Assembly (NCBI GenBank): GCA_964530165.1
Contig: CAZGYE010000026.1
Location: forward strand, 1-33,009
DNA length: 33,009 nt
Direction: 5' to 3'
DNA from: CAZGYE01 sp964530165
GTDB taxonomy: Bacteria; Planctomycetota; Planctomycetia; Planctomycetales; Planctomycetaceae
Shown here: positions 1 through 8,089 of the stretch, piece after piece
Numbering within the stretch: the first letter of the stretch is position 1
How the letters are laid out: the number at the start of each line of letters is the position of its first letter
Notes under the pieces: model-generated
Seen by the model: the letters and a program-made list of their open reading frames with translations, nothing else
Told to the model about the DNA's origin: nothing
The model's database searches: none
Position numbers and translations under genes: made by a program

Positions 1-58
1 TCGCCCGCACCACTATTCTCCCAAATTTCCCACCTACTTTCGAGACGCACACACGGCC

Positions 59-92
59 CTGCAAGCCCGGCCGTCTTCGGTTGCAGTTTTTT
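59..92 (+). terminator. Intrinsic terminator of an upstream gene outside the window
   Basis: Six bases CTGCAA (59-64) pair perfectly with TTGCAG (81-86). The stem continues inward as CCG/CGG across a two-base bulge and is followed at once by six T (87-92). This is a classic Rho-independent shape. No gene ending just upstream is visible in the first 58 bases, so the gene it serves lies left of the window. It separates that gene from the rplY cluster. Confidence 0.65.
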
Positions 93-197
93 CGACGAGG
101 ATGTATCCTGACACGATTCAAAAGCGAGACACTGGGGATACGCCGACCGCTCAGCGAGTCGATCGTGGCGGCCACAAGCCTGGAGAGGTAGTCGAGG

Positions 198-842
198 ATG
201 GCAAACGAACCGACACTTGTTACAGAGAAACGGACAGAGCTGGGCACGGCAGAGTGCCGGCGGCTGCGGAAACGCGGCATCGTGCCGGGCAACGTCTACG
301 GACACAATCAAGACCCGGTCGCGATCTCAACTTCCGCAGAGAGTCTCAATTCGATCGTCCTGGCGGGGACGAGAGTGGTCGATTTCAATCTGGGTGGGGC
401 GGTCGAGAAGGCCATGTTCCGCGAGGTGCAGTGGGACACGTTCGGCACTCACATCCAACACTTCGATCTGGTCCGCATCCGTGCCGACGAGCGCGTGACC
501 GTCGAGGTCCCCATCGAGCTGCGCGGCATGGCGCCGGGGACAACGGCCGGCGGCGTGTTGGATCAGCAGCTTCGATCGTTGACGGTTGAGTGTCTCGCTT
601 TTGAGATTCCCGATTCGATCGCGGTGCGCATCGGTGCTTTGGAGGTGGGTCAGGCGATCCACGTCAGCGACGTAGAACTGCCAGCCGACATCAACTTGCA
701 TAATCCACCAGAAGCCGTCGTCGTACAGGTCGTTCAGGCCGCCGAAGAAGAGTTGGAAGAGGCCGAAGCGGTCGAGGTTTCGGTGGAACCTGAAGTCATC
801 GGACGTAAGGCCGGGCCGGAGAGCGAGGACCTTCAGGAGTGA
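198..842 (+). CDS. rplY: 50S ribosomal protein L25 (TL5/Ctc form)
   Basis: This 214-residue protein is the long, two-domain form of L25, which binds 5S rRNA in the large subunit. The N-terminal segment (about residues 5-95) has the typical start with a Lys-Arg-Thr-Glu-Leu-Gly stretch and the RKRGIVPGNVYG loop. The C-terminal half is the TL5/Ctc beta domain, ending in an acidic Glu-rich tail (about 175-214). The ATG at 198 is preceded by purine-rich sequence (GAGAGGTAGTCGAGG). It heads a same-strand cluster with pth 71 bases downstream, an L25-pth pairing seen in many bacteria. A 162-residue reading frame starting at 101 overlaps it in another frame and shows no family resemblance. Confidence 0.95.
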   Translation: MANEPTLVTEKRTELGTAECRRLRKRGIVPGNVYGHNQDPVAISTSAESLNSIVLAGTRVVDFNLGGAVEKAMFREVQWDTFGTHIQHFDLVRIRADERVTVEVPIELRGMAPGTTAGGVLDQQLRSLTVECLAFEIPDSIAVRIGALEVGQAIHVSDVELPADINLHNPPEAVVVQVVQAAEEELEEAEAVEVSVEPEVIGRKAGPESEDLQE

Positions 843-913
843 TCAACGGCGCGTGGTGAACGGCGGCGACAGGAGACCCGCAAGTCACCACTGACCACGA
901 CGGACACAAGCAG

Positions 914-1486
914 ATGAAAGTGGTCGTGGGTCTGGGAAATCCCGGTTCGAGATATCGGAACACGCGCCACAACGTCGGTTTTGAAGTGCTGGCTGGCGTG
1001 GCGCGCAGGCACGAAACTCCGGGGCCCCGCATGAAATTCGAGGCGGAAATTGTTGAAGCTCAAATCGGTGAAGAAAAAACGCTGTTGGTCGCTCCGCAAA
1101 CCTACATGAACGCCAGCGGCCGTTCCGTCAGACGGCTGGTCGATTTTTATCGGGTGCCGGTGGAGAACCTGTTGGTCATTTGTGACGACATGAACCTGGA
1201 TGTCGGGCGGCTCCGCTGTCGGCGGTCAGGCTCGTCCGGCGGACAAAAAGGTTTGGAGAACATCATTCACCATCTCGGCACGCAGGATTTTGCGCGTTTG
1301 CGGATCGGGATTGGACGCGCCCCGGACCGCATGGATGCTGCGGATTACGTGTTGAGTCGGTTTCGCGGTGAGGACGTCGAGACAATCGAGCAGGCGATCC
1401 AGGCGGCCGGCGACGGTGTCGAAATGTGGATCGGTCAGGGACTCGATGCGACGATGAACCGATTCAACGCGCCGCAGACGGATTGA
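914..1486 (+). CDS. pth: Peptidyl-tRNA hydrolase
   Basis: This 190-residue cytoplasmic enzyme cleaves the ester bond of peptidyl-tRNAs that drop off ribosomes, recycling tRNA. The N-terminus carries the family signature VVGLGNPG (Asn9) and the RHNVGF motif with the catalytic histidine at position 19. A central CDDMNLDVGRLR segment holds the conserved aspartate, followed by the Gly-rich SSGGQKGLENI loop. Length is normal for the family. No strong Shine-Dalgarno sequence precedes the ATG, but the start is fixed by family alignment. It lies between rplY and rpsF on the same strand. Confidence 0.96.
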   Translation: MKVVVGLGNPGSRYRNTRHNVGFEVLAGVARRHETPGPRMKFEAEIVEAQIGEEKTLLVAPQTYMNASGRSVRRLVDFYRVPVENLLVICDDMNLDVGRLRCRRSGSSGGQKGLENIIHHLGTQDFARLRIGIGRAPDRMDAADYVLSRFRGEDVETIEQAIQAAGDGVEMWIGQGLDATMNRFNAPQTD

Positions 1487-1576
1487 GAACGACGAGTTGC
1501 AAATCTGAAGGAATACGATAAAACGGTACAAAGGAATGACGAACGTCTTGTGACGAAGGATGAAGGCGAAAGTACG

Positions 1577-2029
1577 ATGAGTACAGCAACAGAAACCTCG
1601 GTGTCTCAAGCGGAAAACCTTTACGAAGGCCTGTTTCTTCTTGACAGTGCGAAGTTTGCCGCCGATCCGGACGGTGTGTCAGGGCAGGTTCTGGGGATTC
1701 TTGAGAAAGCCGGCGCTACGTTGGTGGCGCATCGTCCCTGGCAGGATGGGAAGCTGGCTTACCCCATCGAAGGCCATCGCAAGGGCTTGCATTATCTAGT
1801 GCTGTTCCGGATGTCCGGCGGCGGCATGGCGGACATCAACCGCGCCTGCAAGCTCAACGAGATGGTACTGCGGCAACTGATTATCAAGCATCCCCAGACG
1901 CTCTTCGACGCCATGGTCGCCGCTTTGAACCCGACCGCGCCGGACGAACCGACAGTAAGCGACGAGGGAGACAGCGGCGAGACCGCCCCGCCGGACGAGA
2001 AAGCCGACGATTCCCAGACTCAGAACTGA
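1577..2029 (+). CDS. rpsF: 30S ribosomal protein S6
   Basis: This encodes a 150-residue protein S6, which sits on the 30S platform and normally pairs with S18. The core, about residues 15-105, shows YEGLFLLDS, the RPWQDGKLAYPIEGHRKG segment and a C-terminal LNEMVLRQLIIK. A disordered acidic tail rich in Glu, Asp and Pro follows. The frame is open from a GTG at 1550, but I prefer ATG 1577, because the purine-rich GAAGGATGAAGGCGAAAG lies just upstream and the extra nine residues are not part of the fold. ssb follows after 27 bases. Confidence 0.95.
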   Translation: MSTATETSVSQAENLYEGLFLLDSAKFAADPDGVSGQVLGILEKAGATLVAHRPWQDGKLAYPIEGHRKGLHYLVLFRMSGGGMADINRACKLNEMVLRQLIIKHPQTLFDAMVAALNPTAPDEPTVSDEGDSGETAPPDEKADDSQTQN

Positions 2030-2056
2030 TGCAGCCGACAGCGAAGGAGCCGACCT

Positions 2057-2563
2057 ATGGCCAGTTACAACAAGGTCATTCTGGTGGGAAACCTGACCCG
2101 TGATCCCCAGGTCCGTTACATCCCTAGTGGAACGGCCGTGGCGGACATCGGGTTGGCCGTAAATCGGCAGTGGTTCGACAAGCAGGCCAACACACGCCGT
2201 GAGGAAACCACGTTTGTCGACATCACCCTCTGGGGTCGCACCGCGGAAGTCGCAGGCGAATACCTCTCGAAAGGCCGGTCAGTCTTGATCGAGGGCCGGC
2301 TGCAACTCGATCAGTGGGAGGACCGCGAGACCGGCCAGAAGCGGAGCAAGCTGAAGGTGATCGGCGAGAATATGCAGATGCTCGGCAGCCGAGGCGACGG
2401 ACCGCCGCGCGGCGGTGGATACCAGAGTGAAGGCGGCGGCGAATCTCAGGGACGCGGTGAATCTCAGGGCGGCGGCGGGCCGCAAGAGCCGGCACCTCCG
2501 CAAGATTCCTTCTCTGACGAGCCTGCCGCCGGCGGCGCTCCCGCCGACGACGTACCGTTTTGA
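2057..2563 (+). CDS. ssb: Single-stranded DNA-binding protein
   Basis: This 168-residue SSB has one OB fold (about residues 1-108) beginning NKVILVGNLTRDP and including the WFDKQ and FVDITLWG segments. A Gly/Gln/Pro-rich flexible linker (about 114-155) leads to the acidic tip ending in Asp-Asp-Val-Pro-Phe, which recruits replication and repair partners in known SSBs. AAGGAG eight bases before the ATG is a good ribosome-binding site. The gene lies in the usual place next to rpsF. It is followed directly by rplI, with only 28 bases between, leaving no room for rpsR. Confidence 0.97.
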   Translation: MASYNKVILVGNLTRDPQVRYIPSGTAVADIGLAVNRQWFDKQANTRREETTFVDITLWGRTAEVAGEYLSKGRSVLIEGRLQLDQWEDRETGQKRSKLKVIGENMQMLGSRGDGPPRGGGYQSEGGGESQGRGESQGGGGPQEPAPPQDSFSDEPAAGGAPADDVPF

Positions 2564-2591
2564 CGGAACAAAAACTGGAAAGTGAACAGCG

Positions 2592-3101
2592 ATGGGAAGA
2601 AAGCGAACGACTGCCGCAGTGACCGGAACGACCCGTTCATCTGTCGCGGTGCTGTTGGCCGAGGACGTGTCGCAGTTGGGAAAGCAGGGGGACATTGTCC
2701 GGGTCAAGCCCGGATTCGCCCGCAACTATCTGTTGCCCCAGGGGCTGGCGACCATCGCCAGCGAGCACAACAGGCGCATGGTGGAACGGCACAAGCAAAA
2801 GATGGTCGAGCGGGAAATGGCTCGCATCAAGGAGGCGCGTCAGTTGGCCGATGCGATCAGCAAGTACAGCGTGACGCTCGAAGCCAACGCGAACCCGGAC
2901 GGGCATCTTTACGGCTCGATCACCGCGAAAGACATCTCGGGCGCGTTGCAGGCGGCCGGTTACGAGCTCGATCCGGAGTTCATCCGGCTGGAAGGCCCGC
3001 TCAAAGAGCTCGGGATGTATACGGTCAAAATCGAGATGCATCCGGAAGTGCAAACTGAAGTGAAAGTGTGGGTTGTTCCGACCGCCGCGGTGGAGATCTA
3101 A
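2592..3101 (+). CDS. rplI: 50S ribosomal protein L9
   Basis: This is a 169-residue L9, the extended two-domain protein of the L1 stalk base. The N-terminal domain has the signature VAVLLAEDVSQLGKQGDIV followed by VKPGFARNYLLPQGLA. A long charged connecting helix (about residues 65-95) joins it to the C-terminal rRNA-binding domain (about 100-165) with LYGSITAKDI. About 17 residues precede the usual L9 start, a short basic N-terminal extension. The frame begins MGRKRTT and could alternatively start later, but no better ribosome site is visible. Confidence 0.95.
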   Translation: MGRKRTTAAVTGTTRSSVAVLLAEDVSQLGKQGDIVRVKPGFARNYLLPQGLATIASEHNRRMVERHKQKMVEREMARIKEARQLADAISKYSVTLEANANPDGHLYGSITAKDISGALQAAGYELDPEFIRLEGPLKELGMYTVKIEMHPEVQTEVKVWVVPTAAVEI

Positions 3102-3191
3102 ACGCTGCCGTCTGGGTGGCGCGGATCGTTAACGTCAACTCTCTGTTAACCGGCGATTCGGCATTGGAGCACGTCCAGGGAGGGTTCCAGC

Positions 3192-4586
3192 ATGTCCGTC
3201 GTGCAAAGCACTTCTGATCTCGCCGACAAACTTCCGCCACAAGACCTTGACGCCGAGCGAAGCGTGCTGGGCAGTGTTTTGTTCGTGAACGAAGCGATCG
3301 ACGAGGTGGCTGAGCTCCTGCAACCCGGTTACTTCTACAACGACGCTCACCAGCGCATCTACGCCGCGATTCACCACTTGTACGAGAGCGGCGTCCACGG
3401 TATCGACGCCGTCACCTTATCCAACGAACTCGAAAGGCGAAACGAGATCGAGGAGATCGGCGGTGACGCCTACCTGGCGGAAATCTGCGAAGCCGTTCCG
3501 CACGCGGCACACGCCAGATACTACGCCGAGATCGTCCACGACAAATGGGTGCAACGCAGTCTGATTTACGCGAGCACCGCGATTCTCCGCGAATGTTATG
3601 ACGCGTCGCGAAACACGGACGAAATTCTGCAGACGGCCGAACAAAGCATCTTCCGCATCTTGGAACAGCAAGAAGCCGCCGAAAAACTGGAAATTCGCGA
3701 CATCCTGCTCGACGCCTGGGTCCACATCGACAAACGCTCCCAAATCGAGGGGGTCATCAGCGGGCTGAGCACCGGCTTTATCGACCTCGACTCCAAGACC
3801 AACGGGCTGCAGGCTTCGGAGCTGGTCATCCTCGCCTCGCGCCCCAGCATGGGAAAGACCGCGCTGGTGTGCAACATCGCCGAGGCGGTGGCGCGCGAAT
3901 CGAAACGGGGCGTCCTCATCTTCAGCCTCGAACAGTCGAATCTCGAATTGGCGGAGCGCTTTCTGTGTCTTCGCGCGCAGATCGACGGACATGCCCTGCG
4001 GGCCGGCAATTTCGACGAGGCCCAGCGGCATGAGCTCATCAAGGCCTCGTCGGAATTGAGCGAATTGCCGCTGTTTATCGACGATCACCCCGGCCGGTCC
4101 GTGTCCCACATCGGGGCGATTGCCCGTCGAATGAAGCGCCGGCACGAGATCGGGCTGGTCGTCATCGACTACCTGCAACTCATCGAACCCGAGCAGAAGA
4201 GCGTGCCGCGCGAACAGCAGATCGCGTACATCACCCGACGGCTGAAATATCTGGCCAAAGAGCTGCGGATCCCGGTCATGGCGCTGGCGCAGCTCAATCG
4301 GGGCGTCGAGCTGCGCGAAGACAAACGCCCGCGTCTGGCCGACCTGCGCGAAAGCGGCGCGATCGAACAGGACGCCGATCTGGTCCTATTCCTGCACCGG
4401 CCGGACGCTTACGACCCGGAAGACCATCCCGGCGAGGCCGAAGTTGTGGTTGCCAAACACCGCAGCGGACCGACCGGCATCATTCACTTGACGTGGAGAA
4501 AAGAGTGCATGCGCTTCGAGAACTACACGAGCGCGCAAGATCACGACGACTACTTTCCAGCCGCCGGTTCCGACGAATCGTTTTGA
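3192..4586 (+). CDS. dnaB: Replicative DNA helicase DnaB
   Basis: This 464-residue protein is the hexameric helicase of the replication fork. The N-terminal DnaB domain (about residues 15-120) starts LPPQDLDAERSVLGS. The RecA-like C-terminal domain carries Walker A SRPSMGKTAL (Lys222), Walker B VVIDYLQLI (Asp326), and the ALAQLNRGVE and RESGAIEQDADLVLFLHRP segments. Length is normal and no intein is present. GGGAGG eight bases ahead of ATG 3192 is a strong ribosome site. A 90-base gap separates it from rplI, so it may share the ribosomal-protein transcript. It ends the plus-strand cluster and faces an oxidoreductase gene across a palindrome. Confidence 0.97.
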   Translation: MSVVQSTSDLADKLPPQDLDAERSVLGSVLFVNEAIDEVAELLQPGYFYNDAHQRIYAAIHHLYESGVHGIDAVTLSNELERRNEIEEIGGDAYLAEICEAVPHAAHARYYAEIVHDKWVQRSLIYASTAILRECYDASRNTDEILQTAEQSIFRILEQQEAAEKLEIRDILLDAWVHIDKRSQIEGVISGLSTGFIDLDSKTNGLQASELVILASRPSMGKTALVCNIAEAVARESKRGVLIFSLEQSNLELAERFLCLRAQIDGHALRAGNFDEAQRHELIKASSELSELPLFIDDHPGRSVSHIGAIARRMKRRHEIGLVVIDYLQLIEPEQKSVPREQQIAYITRRLKYLAKELRIPVMALAQLNRGVELREDKRPRLADLRESGAIEQDADLVLFLHRPDAYDPEDHPGEAEVVVAKHRSGPTGIIHLTWRKECMRFENYTSAQDHDDYFPAAGSDESF

Positions 4587-4592
4587 ACGGCC

Positions 4593-4697
4593 GGGTGGCC
4601 GGGGTTGGAGCGACGTCAGGAGCGAAACCCCGGAGTGTAGCAGTCCCACGATGTAGCCATTTTCCGGGGCTTCCCTTCGGTCCAGCCCCGGCCACCC
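4593..4697. repeat. Nested palindrome between convergent genes
   Basis: A 17-base arm (4593-4609) is matched by its inverted copy at 4681-4697 with one G-T type mismatch. Inside the 71-base loop a second inverted pair, CCCCGGA (4628-4634) and TCCGGGG (4663-4669), forms an inner stem. The element fills nearly the whole space between the dnaB stop and the end of the oxidoreductase gene on the other strand, so it could end transcription both ways. It has no T tract. It looks like a REP/MITE-type element. Confidence 0.75.
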
Positions 4698-4719
4698 TCA
4701 TCGGATTTTGAAACCGCCT

Positions 4720-6036
4720 CTACACGAACGGCGTCACGCCCGGCATGGCGACCTTGGGAATTTCGATCCGGCCCCATTCGTATTTCGGGGGCGTGAGGTC
4801 TTCGGTCGAATGGAAAGCCTGTTCCCAGGTGAGCGTCTTGCCGGTGTAACCCACCATCCGTCCCAAGATGGCCAGCATACTGCTCATGCTCATGTAGTGG
4901 CCGTTGTTGATCGGCTTGGCCGAGCGGATGCTGGCAAACAGTTCATCGTGCTCGGTCTGGTACATGTTGTTCTTCTTGCCGGCGAACCGCCAGATTTCGT
5001 TGCCTTTGTAATCGTAGATGCGGTGCTTGAAGACGTCGACGCGTCCCTTCGAGCCGAAGAAGTGGTCCGAGACGTCGTTGCTGCAGCCTTTGAAATGTCG
5101 GCAGCGGGCGAACGCCTTCACGCCATTGGCGTACTCATAGACGATCGAGAAGTGGTCGTAAATGTTGCCGTACTTCGGATCGGTGCGCTGCTGTCTGCCG
5201 CCGCTGCCGCTGGCGCGGACGGGAACTTCGTCGCGCATGGCCCAGGCCACCTTGTCGAGGCTGTGCACGTGCTGTTCCACGTTGAAATCGCCCGACAGCC
5301 ACGTGTAGTAGTACCAGTTGCGCATCTGGTACTCCATCTCGCTGCTTGTCTCTTCGCGGGTCTTGCGCGGGTCCCACACGCCGCTGGCGTTGTAACTGCA
5401 CTGCAACGCCGTGAGTTCGCCGGCGGTGCCGTCGTGGACCCGGTTGAATGTCTCCCGCATGCCGTTGTCGTAACGCCAGCAGAGACCCGAAACGACCGAT
5501 CGATTTTTCTCCTCGGCCAGCTTGCACGTCTCGAGCACCGACCGGATACCGGGCGCGTCGACGGCGACCGGCTTCTCGCAAAACACGTGTTTGCCCGCTT
5601 CGATACACGCCCGCAGGTGCAGAGGCCGAAAATGAGGCGGAGTGGCCAGCAGAACCACGTCGCAAGACTCGATGACCCCTTTGTAAGCGTCGAAGCCGGA
5701 GAACCTGTGGTCCGCGTCCACCGCGACCCGCTCACCGATTCCCTGCTGAATCTGCAGTCGTTTCAGGCTGTCTTCCAATCGGTCGGAAAAGGCGTCGGCC
5801 ATGGCGACGAGCTTCGTGTTCGGATCGGCCCGCAGCGCCTGAGAGGCCGCACCGGTCCCGCGCCCGCCGCAGCCGACCAAACCCACTCGCAGCACGTCGC
5901 TGCCGGCGGCATAGACACTCGAACTGAGACTCAGGTTGGTTGCCACCGAGCCGGCTACGACGGCTGCGGTGCTCTTCTTCAGAAACTCGCGACGCGACGA
6001 TTGATCCGATCCCCCGGCCATCAAGCGATCACTCAT
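4720..6036 (-). CDS. Tat-exported Gfo/Idh/MocA family oxidoreductase
   Basis: This 438-residue NAD(P)-dependent oxidoreductase probably acts on a sugar or sugar derivative. The N-terminus bears a twin-arginine signal (SSRREFLKKST, then a hydrophobic stretch), suggesting folded export. A Rossmann domain follows with VGLVGCGGRGTG, and the family's FCEKPVAVD motif carries the catalytic-region lysine. The C-terminal alpha/beta domain is rich in Trp and Tyr. I start it at ATG 6036 because GGAG lies about eight bases upstream and the signal begins there. The open frame extends 44 codons further without signal-like sequence. The substrate cannot be read from sequence. The gene follows the desaturase on the same strand after 168 bases. 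Confidence 0.88.
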   Translation of the reverse strand: MSDRLMAGGSDQSSRREFLKKSTAAVVAGSVATNLSLSSSVYAAGSDVLRVGLVGCGGRGTGAASQALRADPNTKLVAMADAFSDRLEDSLKRLQIQQGIGERVAVDADHRFSGFDAYKGVIESCDVVLLATPPHFRPLHLRACIEAGKHVFCEKPVAVDAPGIRSVLETCKLAEEKNRSVVSGLCWRYDNGMRETFNRVHDGTAGELTALQCSYNASGVWDPRKTREETSSEMEYQMRNWYYYTWLSGDFNVEQHVHSLDKVAWAMRDEVPVRASGSGGRQQRTDPKYGNIYDHFSIVYEYANGVKAFARCRHFKGCSNDVSDHFFGSKGRVDVFKHRIYDYKGNEIWRFAGKKNNMYQTEHDELFASIRSAKPINNGHYMSMSSMLAILGRMVGYTGKTLTWEQAFHSTEDLTPPKYEWGRIEIPKVAMPGVTPFV

Positions 6037-6115
6037 TCTCAGATTCTCCAAAATGGGGCAGATAGAACTTTGCCATCCAGACACTTGCCAAGGTTTATGA
6101 TACCAAATGAGCCGG

Positions 6116-6175
6116 CCGTTTCGCGAGCGAGTCGAGTTCGACGTCGGGTTGGCCGCCCCGCTCGGCACGAAACGG
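6116..6175. repeat. Imperfect palindrome between desaturase and oxidoreductase genes
   Basis: CCGTTTCG (6116-6123) pairs with CGAAACGG (6168-6175), and inside it GAGCG (6125-6129) pairs with CGCTC (6159-6163). This gives a two-segment stem with a roughly 30-base loop. It lies just beyond the desaturase stop codon and 80 bases before the next gene on the minus strand. It may shape the 3' end of the desaturase message. No T run follows. Confidence 0.5.
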
Positions 6176-6204
6176 TTCTCTCCCCCGTCGCTGCTCGGCG
6201 TCAG

Positions 6205-7152
6205 TCACACGGCGGCTGGCTGCTGCCCCGCGGGCTGCGAGTGCGGTTCCGGGATGTGATCGTAGACGTCGGTGGCGAGCCGGCACAGACGCAGCAGTTT
6301 GATGACCCACCAAGTCATGTCGAATTCCCACCAACGGTGACCGGCGGGAGCCAGTCGTGGATGTGCATGGTGATTGTTGTGCCAGCCTTCGCCGTAAGCC
6401 AAAATTGCCACCCACCAGAGATTCTGCGACTGGTCGTTGGTCTGATAATTTCGGTAGCCCCACAGGTGCGTGGCTGAGTTCACGAACCACGTGCTGTGAT
6501 AGGCAACCGCCATCCGGACGCACATGGCCCACAAGAACATCGGCAGCCCGCCGAAAACCAGCAGGCCGATGCCCGTCGCAACCAGCCACCAGCCGTAAGT
6601 TCTTTCGAAGAAGCGCATCATCGGCCGGCTGATCAGGTCCGGCACGGACTTCTGGAAGAGCAGGTCCCGTTGCTGCGGCGTTCGGTATACGAACAGCCAC
6701 AGCAGGTGAGACCACCACTTCCCATCAAGCGGCGAATGCGGATCGCCGTTCCGGTCGGACCGCTGATGATGCAACCGATGCGTCGCCGCCCAGGTAAGCG
6801 GTGATCCTTCACCGGAAATCGCTCCACACAACAGCACGAAGAATTCCACCGGCCGCGCCAACTTCATCGAGTGGTGCGACAAATAGCGATGGTAGCCCAG
6901 ACAAATTCCGATGCTGCTCGTCAGCCAGTGCAGGAGAATGGCCGCGCCCAGCGCCCTCCAGGTGAAAAAGAACGGGGCCGCGAGACAGCCGACGTGTATT
7001 GCGGCTATCCAGAGCAGAACGATCCAGTCGATGTTGTTCCAGGTCAGTTTGCTGGGATGGAAAGACTCGAAAAGCTGTTCTCGCTCGCGTTGCTTCCGCA
7101 AGGTTCTTTCGGTGGGTCTCTCGGCAGGCCGGCCCACAAGTACACTCGACAT
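6205..7152 (-). CDS. Membrane fatty acid desaturase (delta-9 type)
   Basis: This 315-residue integral membrane di-iron enzyme introduces a double bond into acyl chains. The three histidine boxes are intact: HRYLSHH (residues 88-94), HRLHH (125-129) and HNNHH (258-262). The spacing matches acyl-CoA or acyl-lipid delta-9 desaturases, with hydrophobic segments near 40-85, 100-120 and 190-225. I choose ATG 7152, because GGGAAG sits close upstream. A GTG two codons earlier would lie on top of that site. It stands between the response regulator gene (same strand, 184 bases upstream) and an oxidoreductase. The likely role is membrane fluidity adjustment. Confidence 0.93.
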   Translation of the reverse strand: MSSVLVGRPAERPTERTLRKQREREQLFESFHPSKLTWNNIDWIVLLWIAAIHVGCLAAPFFFTWRALGAAILLHWLTSSIGICLGYHRYLSHHSMKLARPVEFFVLLCGAISGEGSPLTWAATHRLHHQRSDRNGDPHSPLDGKWWSHLLWLFVYRTPQQRDLLFQKSVPDLISRPMMRFFERTYGWWLVATGIGLLVFGGLPMFLWAMCVRMAVAYHSTWFVNSATHLWGYRNYQTNDQSQNLWWVAILAYGEGWHNNHHAHPRLAPAGHRWWEFDMTWWVIKLLRLCRLATDVYDHIPEPHSQPAGQQPAAV

Positions 7153-7313
7153 GTTCACTTCCCGATGTTGTCTACAGGTTTCTCATTCGGTCGCGCCAAC
7201 TTCGAGTATCTCCCACCACCGATACGCCCGGCGAAATGAGCCGATGCAGCCTGGGGGATCAAGAGACACGTAGAATTCTAGGTACGACTCGGGGACGTTG
7301 TTGTCGGATCTGC

Positions 7314-7342
7314 GTCAAAGTCTTGTCAAAGTTCTGTCAAAG
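7314..7342. promoter_or_regulatory. Three GTCAAAG repeats on an 11-base period (possible operator)
   Basis: GTCAAAG occurs exactly at 7314-7320, 7325-7331 and 7336-7342, each separated by four bases (TCTT, TTCT). Direct 7-mers with 4-base spacers are how PhoB/OmpR-class regulators read DNA. TGTCA in two of the copies recalls the enterobacterial Pho box. The site overlaps the stop codon of an OmpR-type regulator gene and lies upstream of the minus-strand desaturase. A TAGAAT hexamer (7275-7280, minus strand) could be that gene's -10. Binding by the neighbouring regulator is inference. Confidence 0.55.
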
Positions 7343-8089
7343 CGATTCCGTTGCCGTGTTGCCGTCGTTTGGGTCATCCGGCCGGGCGACGAAACGGTAT
7401 CCGGTGCCGCGCACCGAGAGAATGTGACGTGGCTCGGCCGGGTTTGCTTCGACCAGCTTCCGCAGGCGCAACACGAAATTATCGATGGAACGCGTCGAAA
7501 TCTCGGAGCTTTGTGCCCAGACATCTTTGAGGATCTGAATGCGCGAAAGGACGTTCCCTTCGTTCTCGATGAAATACCGCAACAGGTCGAGCTCCATTTT
7601 CGTCAGGTTGTGGGTCCGGCCCAGAGCGGTCAGCTCGAACTTCGCGAAGTCGACGTGGACAGCTCCGAACGTATACGCGTCGGCCGCCCTGTTGCCGTTG
7701 GAGAGATCGGACGGCTGCACGGAAACGCGGCGTTCCAGCAGATTGCGGACCCGGCTGAGCAGTTCGGGCAGGGCGAACGGCTTGGTCATGTACTGATCGG
7801 TGCCGCAGTCGAAGGCCAGTACCTTGTCTTCGCTCAGTGTGCGGGCGCTGAGCACGAGAATGGGGACCTGATGGTTGATTTCACGGATCGCCCGGCAGGT
7901 TTCGTAGCCGCTCATGCCGGGCAGCATCAGGTCGAGCACCACAAGGTCGACGGGAACGTCGACCACTTTGAGCCGGTCCAAGGCCGTCTGACCGTCACCA
8001 GTCACTTCCGCCTCGTACCCTTCCTGCTCGAAATTGAATTTCAGACCGTTGGCGATCGATTCTTCGTCCTCGACAATCAGAATCTTCAT
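7337..8089 (-). CDS. OmpR/PhoB-family response regulator
   Basis: This 250-residue two-component regulator has an N-terminal receiver domain (about residues 1-120) with the acidic pair in VEDEE, phospho-acceptor Asp53 in VVLDLMLPG, and Lys103 in YMTKPF. A winged-helix DNA-binding domain (about 138-235) follows, with RSIDNFVLRLRKL as recognition helix region and RGTGYRF at the C-terminal wing. It overlaps the upstream histidine kinase gene by four bases (ATGA), so the two are translationally coupled cognate partners. A short, low-complexity tail rich in Asp, Asn and Thr ends the protein. The 7-mer repeats at its 3' end may be its own binding site. Confidence 0.95.
   Translation of the reverse strand: MKILIVEDEESIANGLKFNFEQEGYEAEVTGDGQTALDRLKVVDVPVDLVVLDLMLPGMSGYETCRAIREINHQVPILVLSARTLSEDKVLAFDCGTDQYMTKPFALPELLSRVRNLLERRVSVQPSDLSNGNRAADAYTFGAVHVDFAKFELTALGRTHNLTKMELDLLRYFIENEGNVLSRIQILKDVWAQSSEISTRSIDNFVLRLRKLVEANPAEPRHILSVRGTGYRFVARPDDPNDGNTATESL

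Noticed and set aside
101..589. 162-codon frame at the left edge
   Set aside because: It overlaps rplY in another frame and its translation is a low-complexity Arg/Gly-rich string with no motif.
4708..6477. Long plus-strand open frame of 589 codons opposite the oxidoreductase and desaturase
   Set aside because: It is antisense to two genes with clear family motifs, and its translation is rich in Ala, Val, Arg and His without any domain signature. Long antisense frames are expected in GC-rich DNA.
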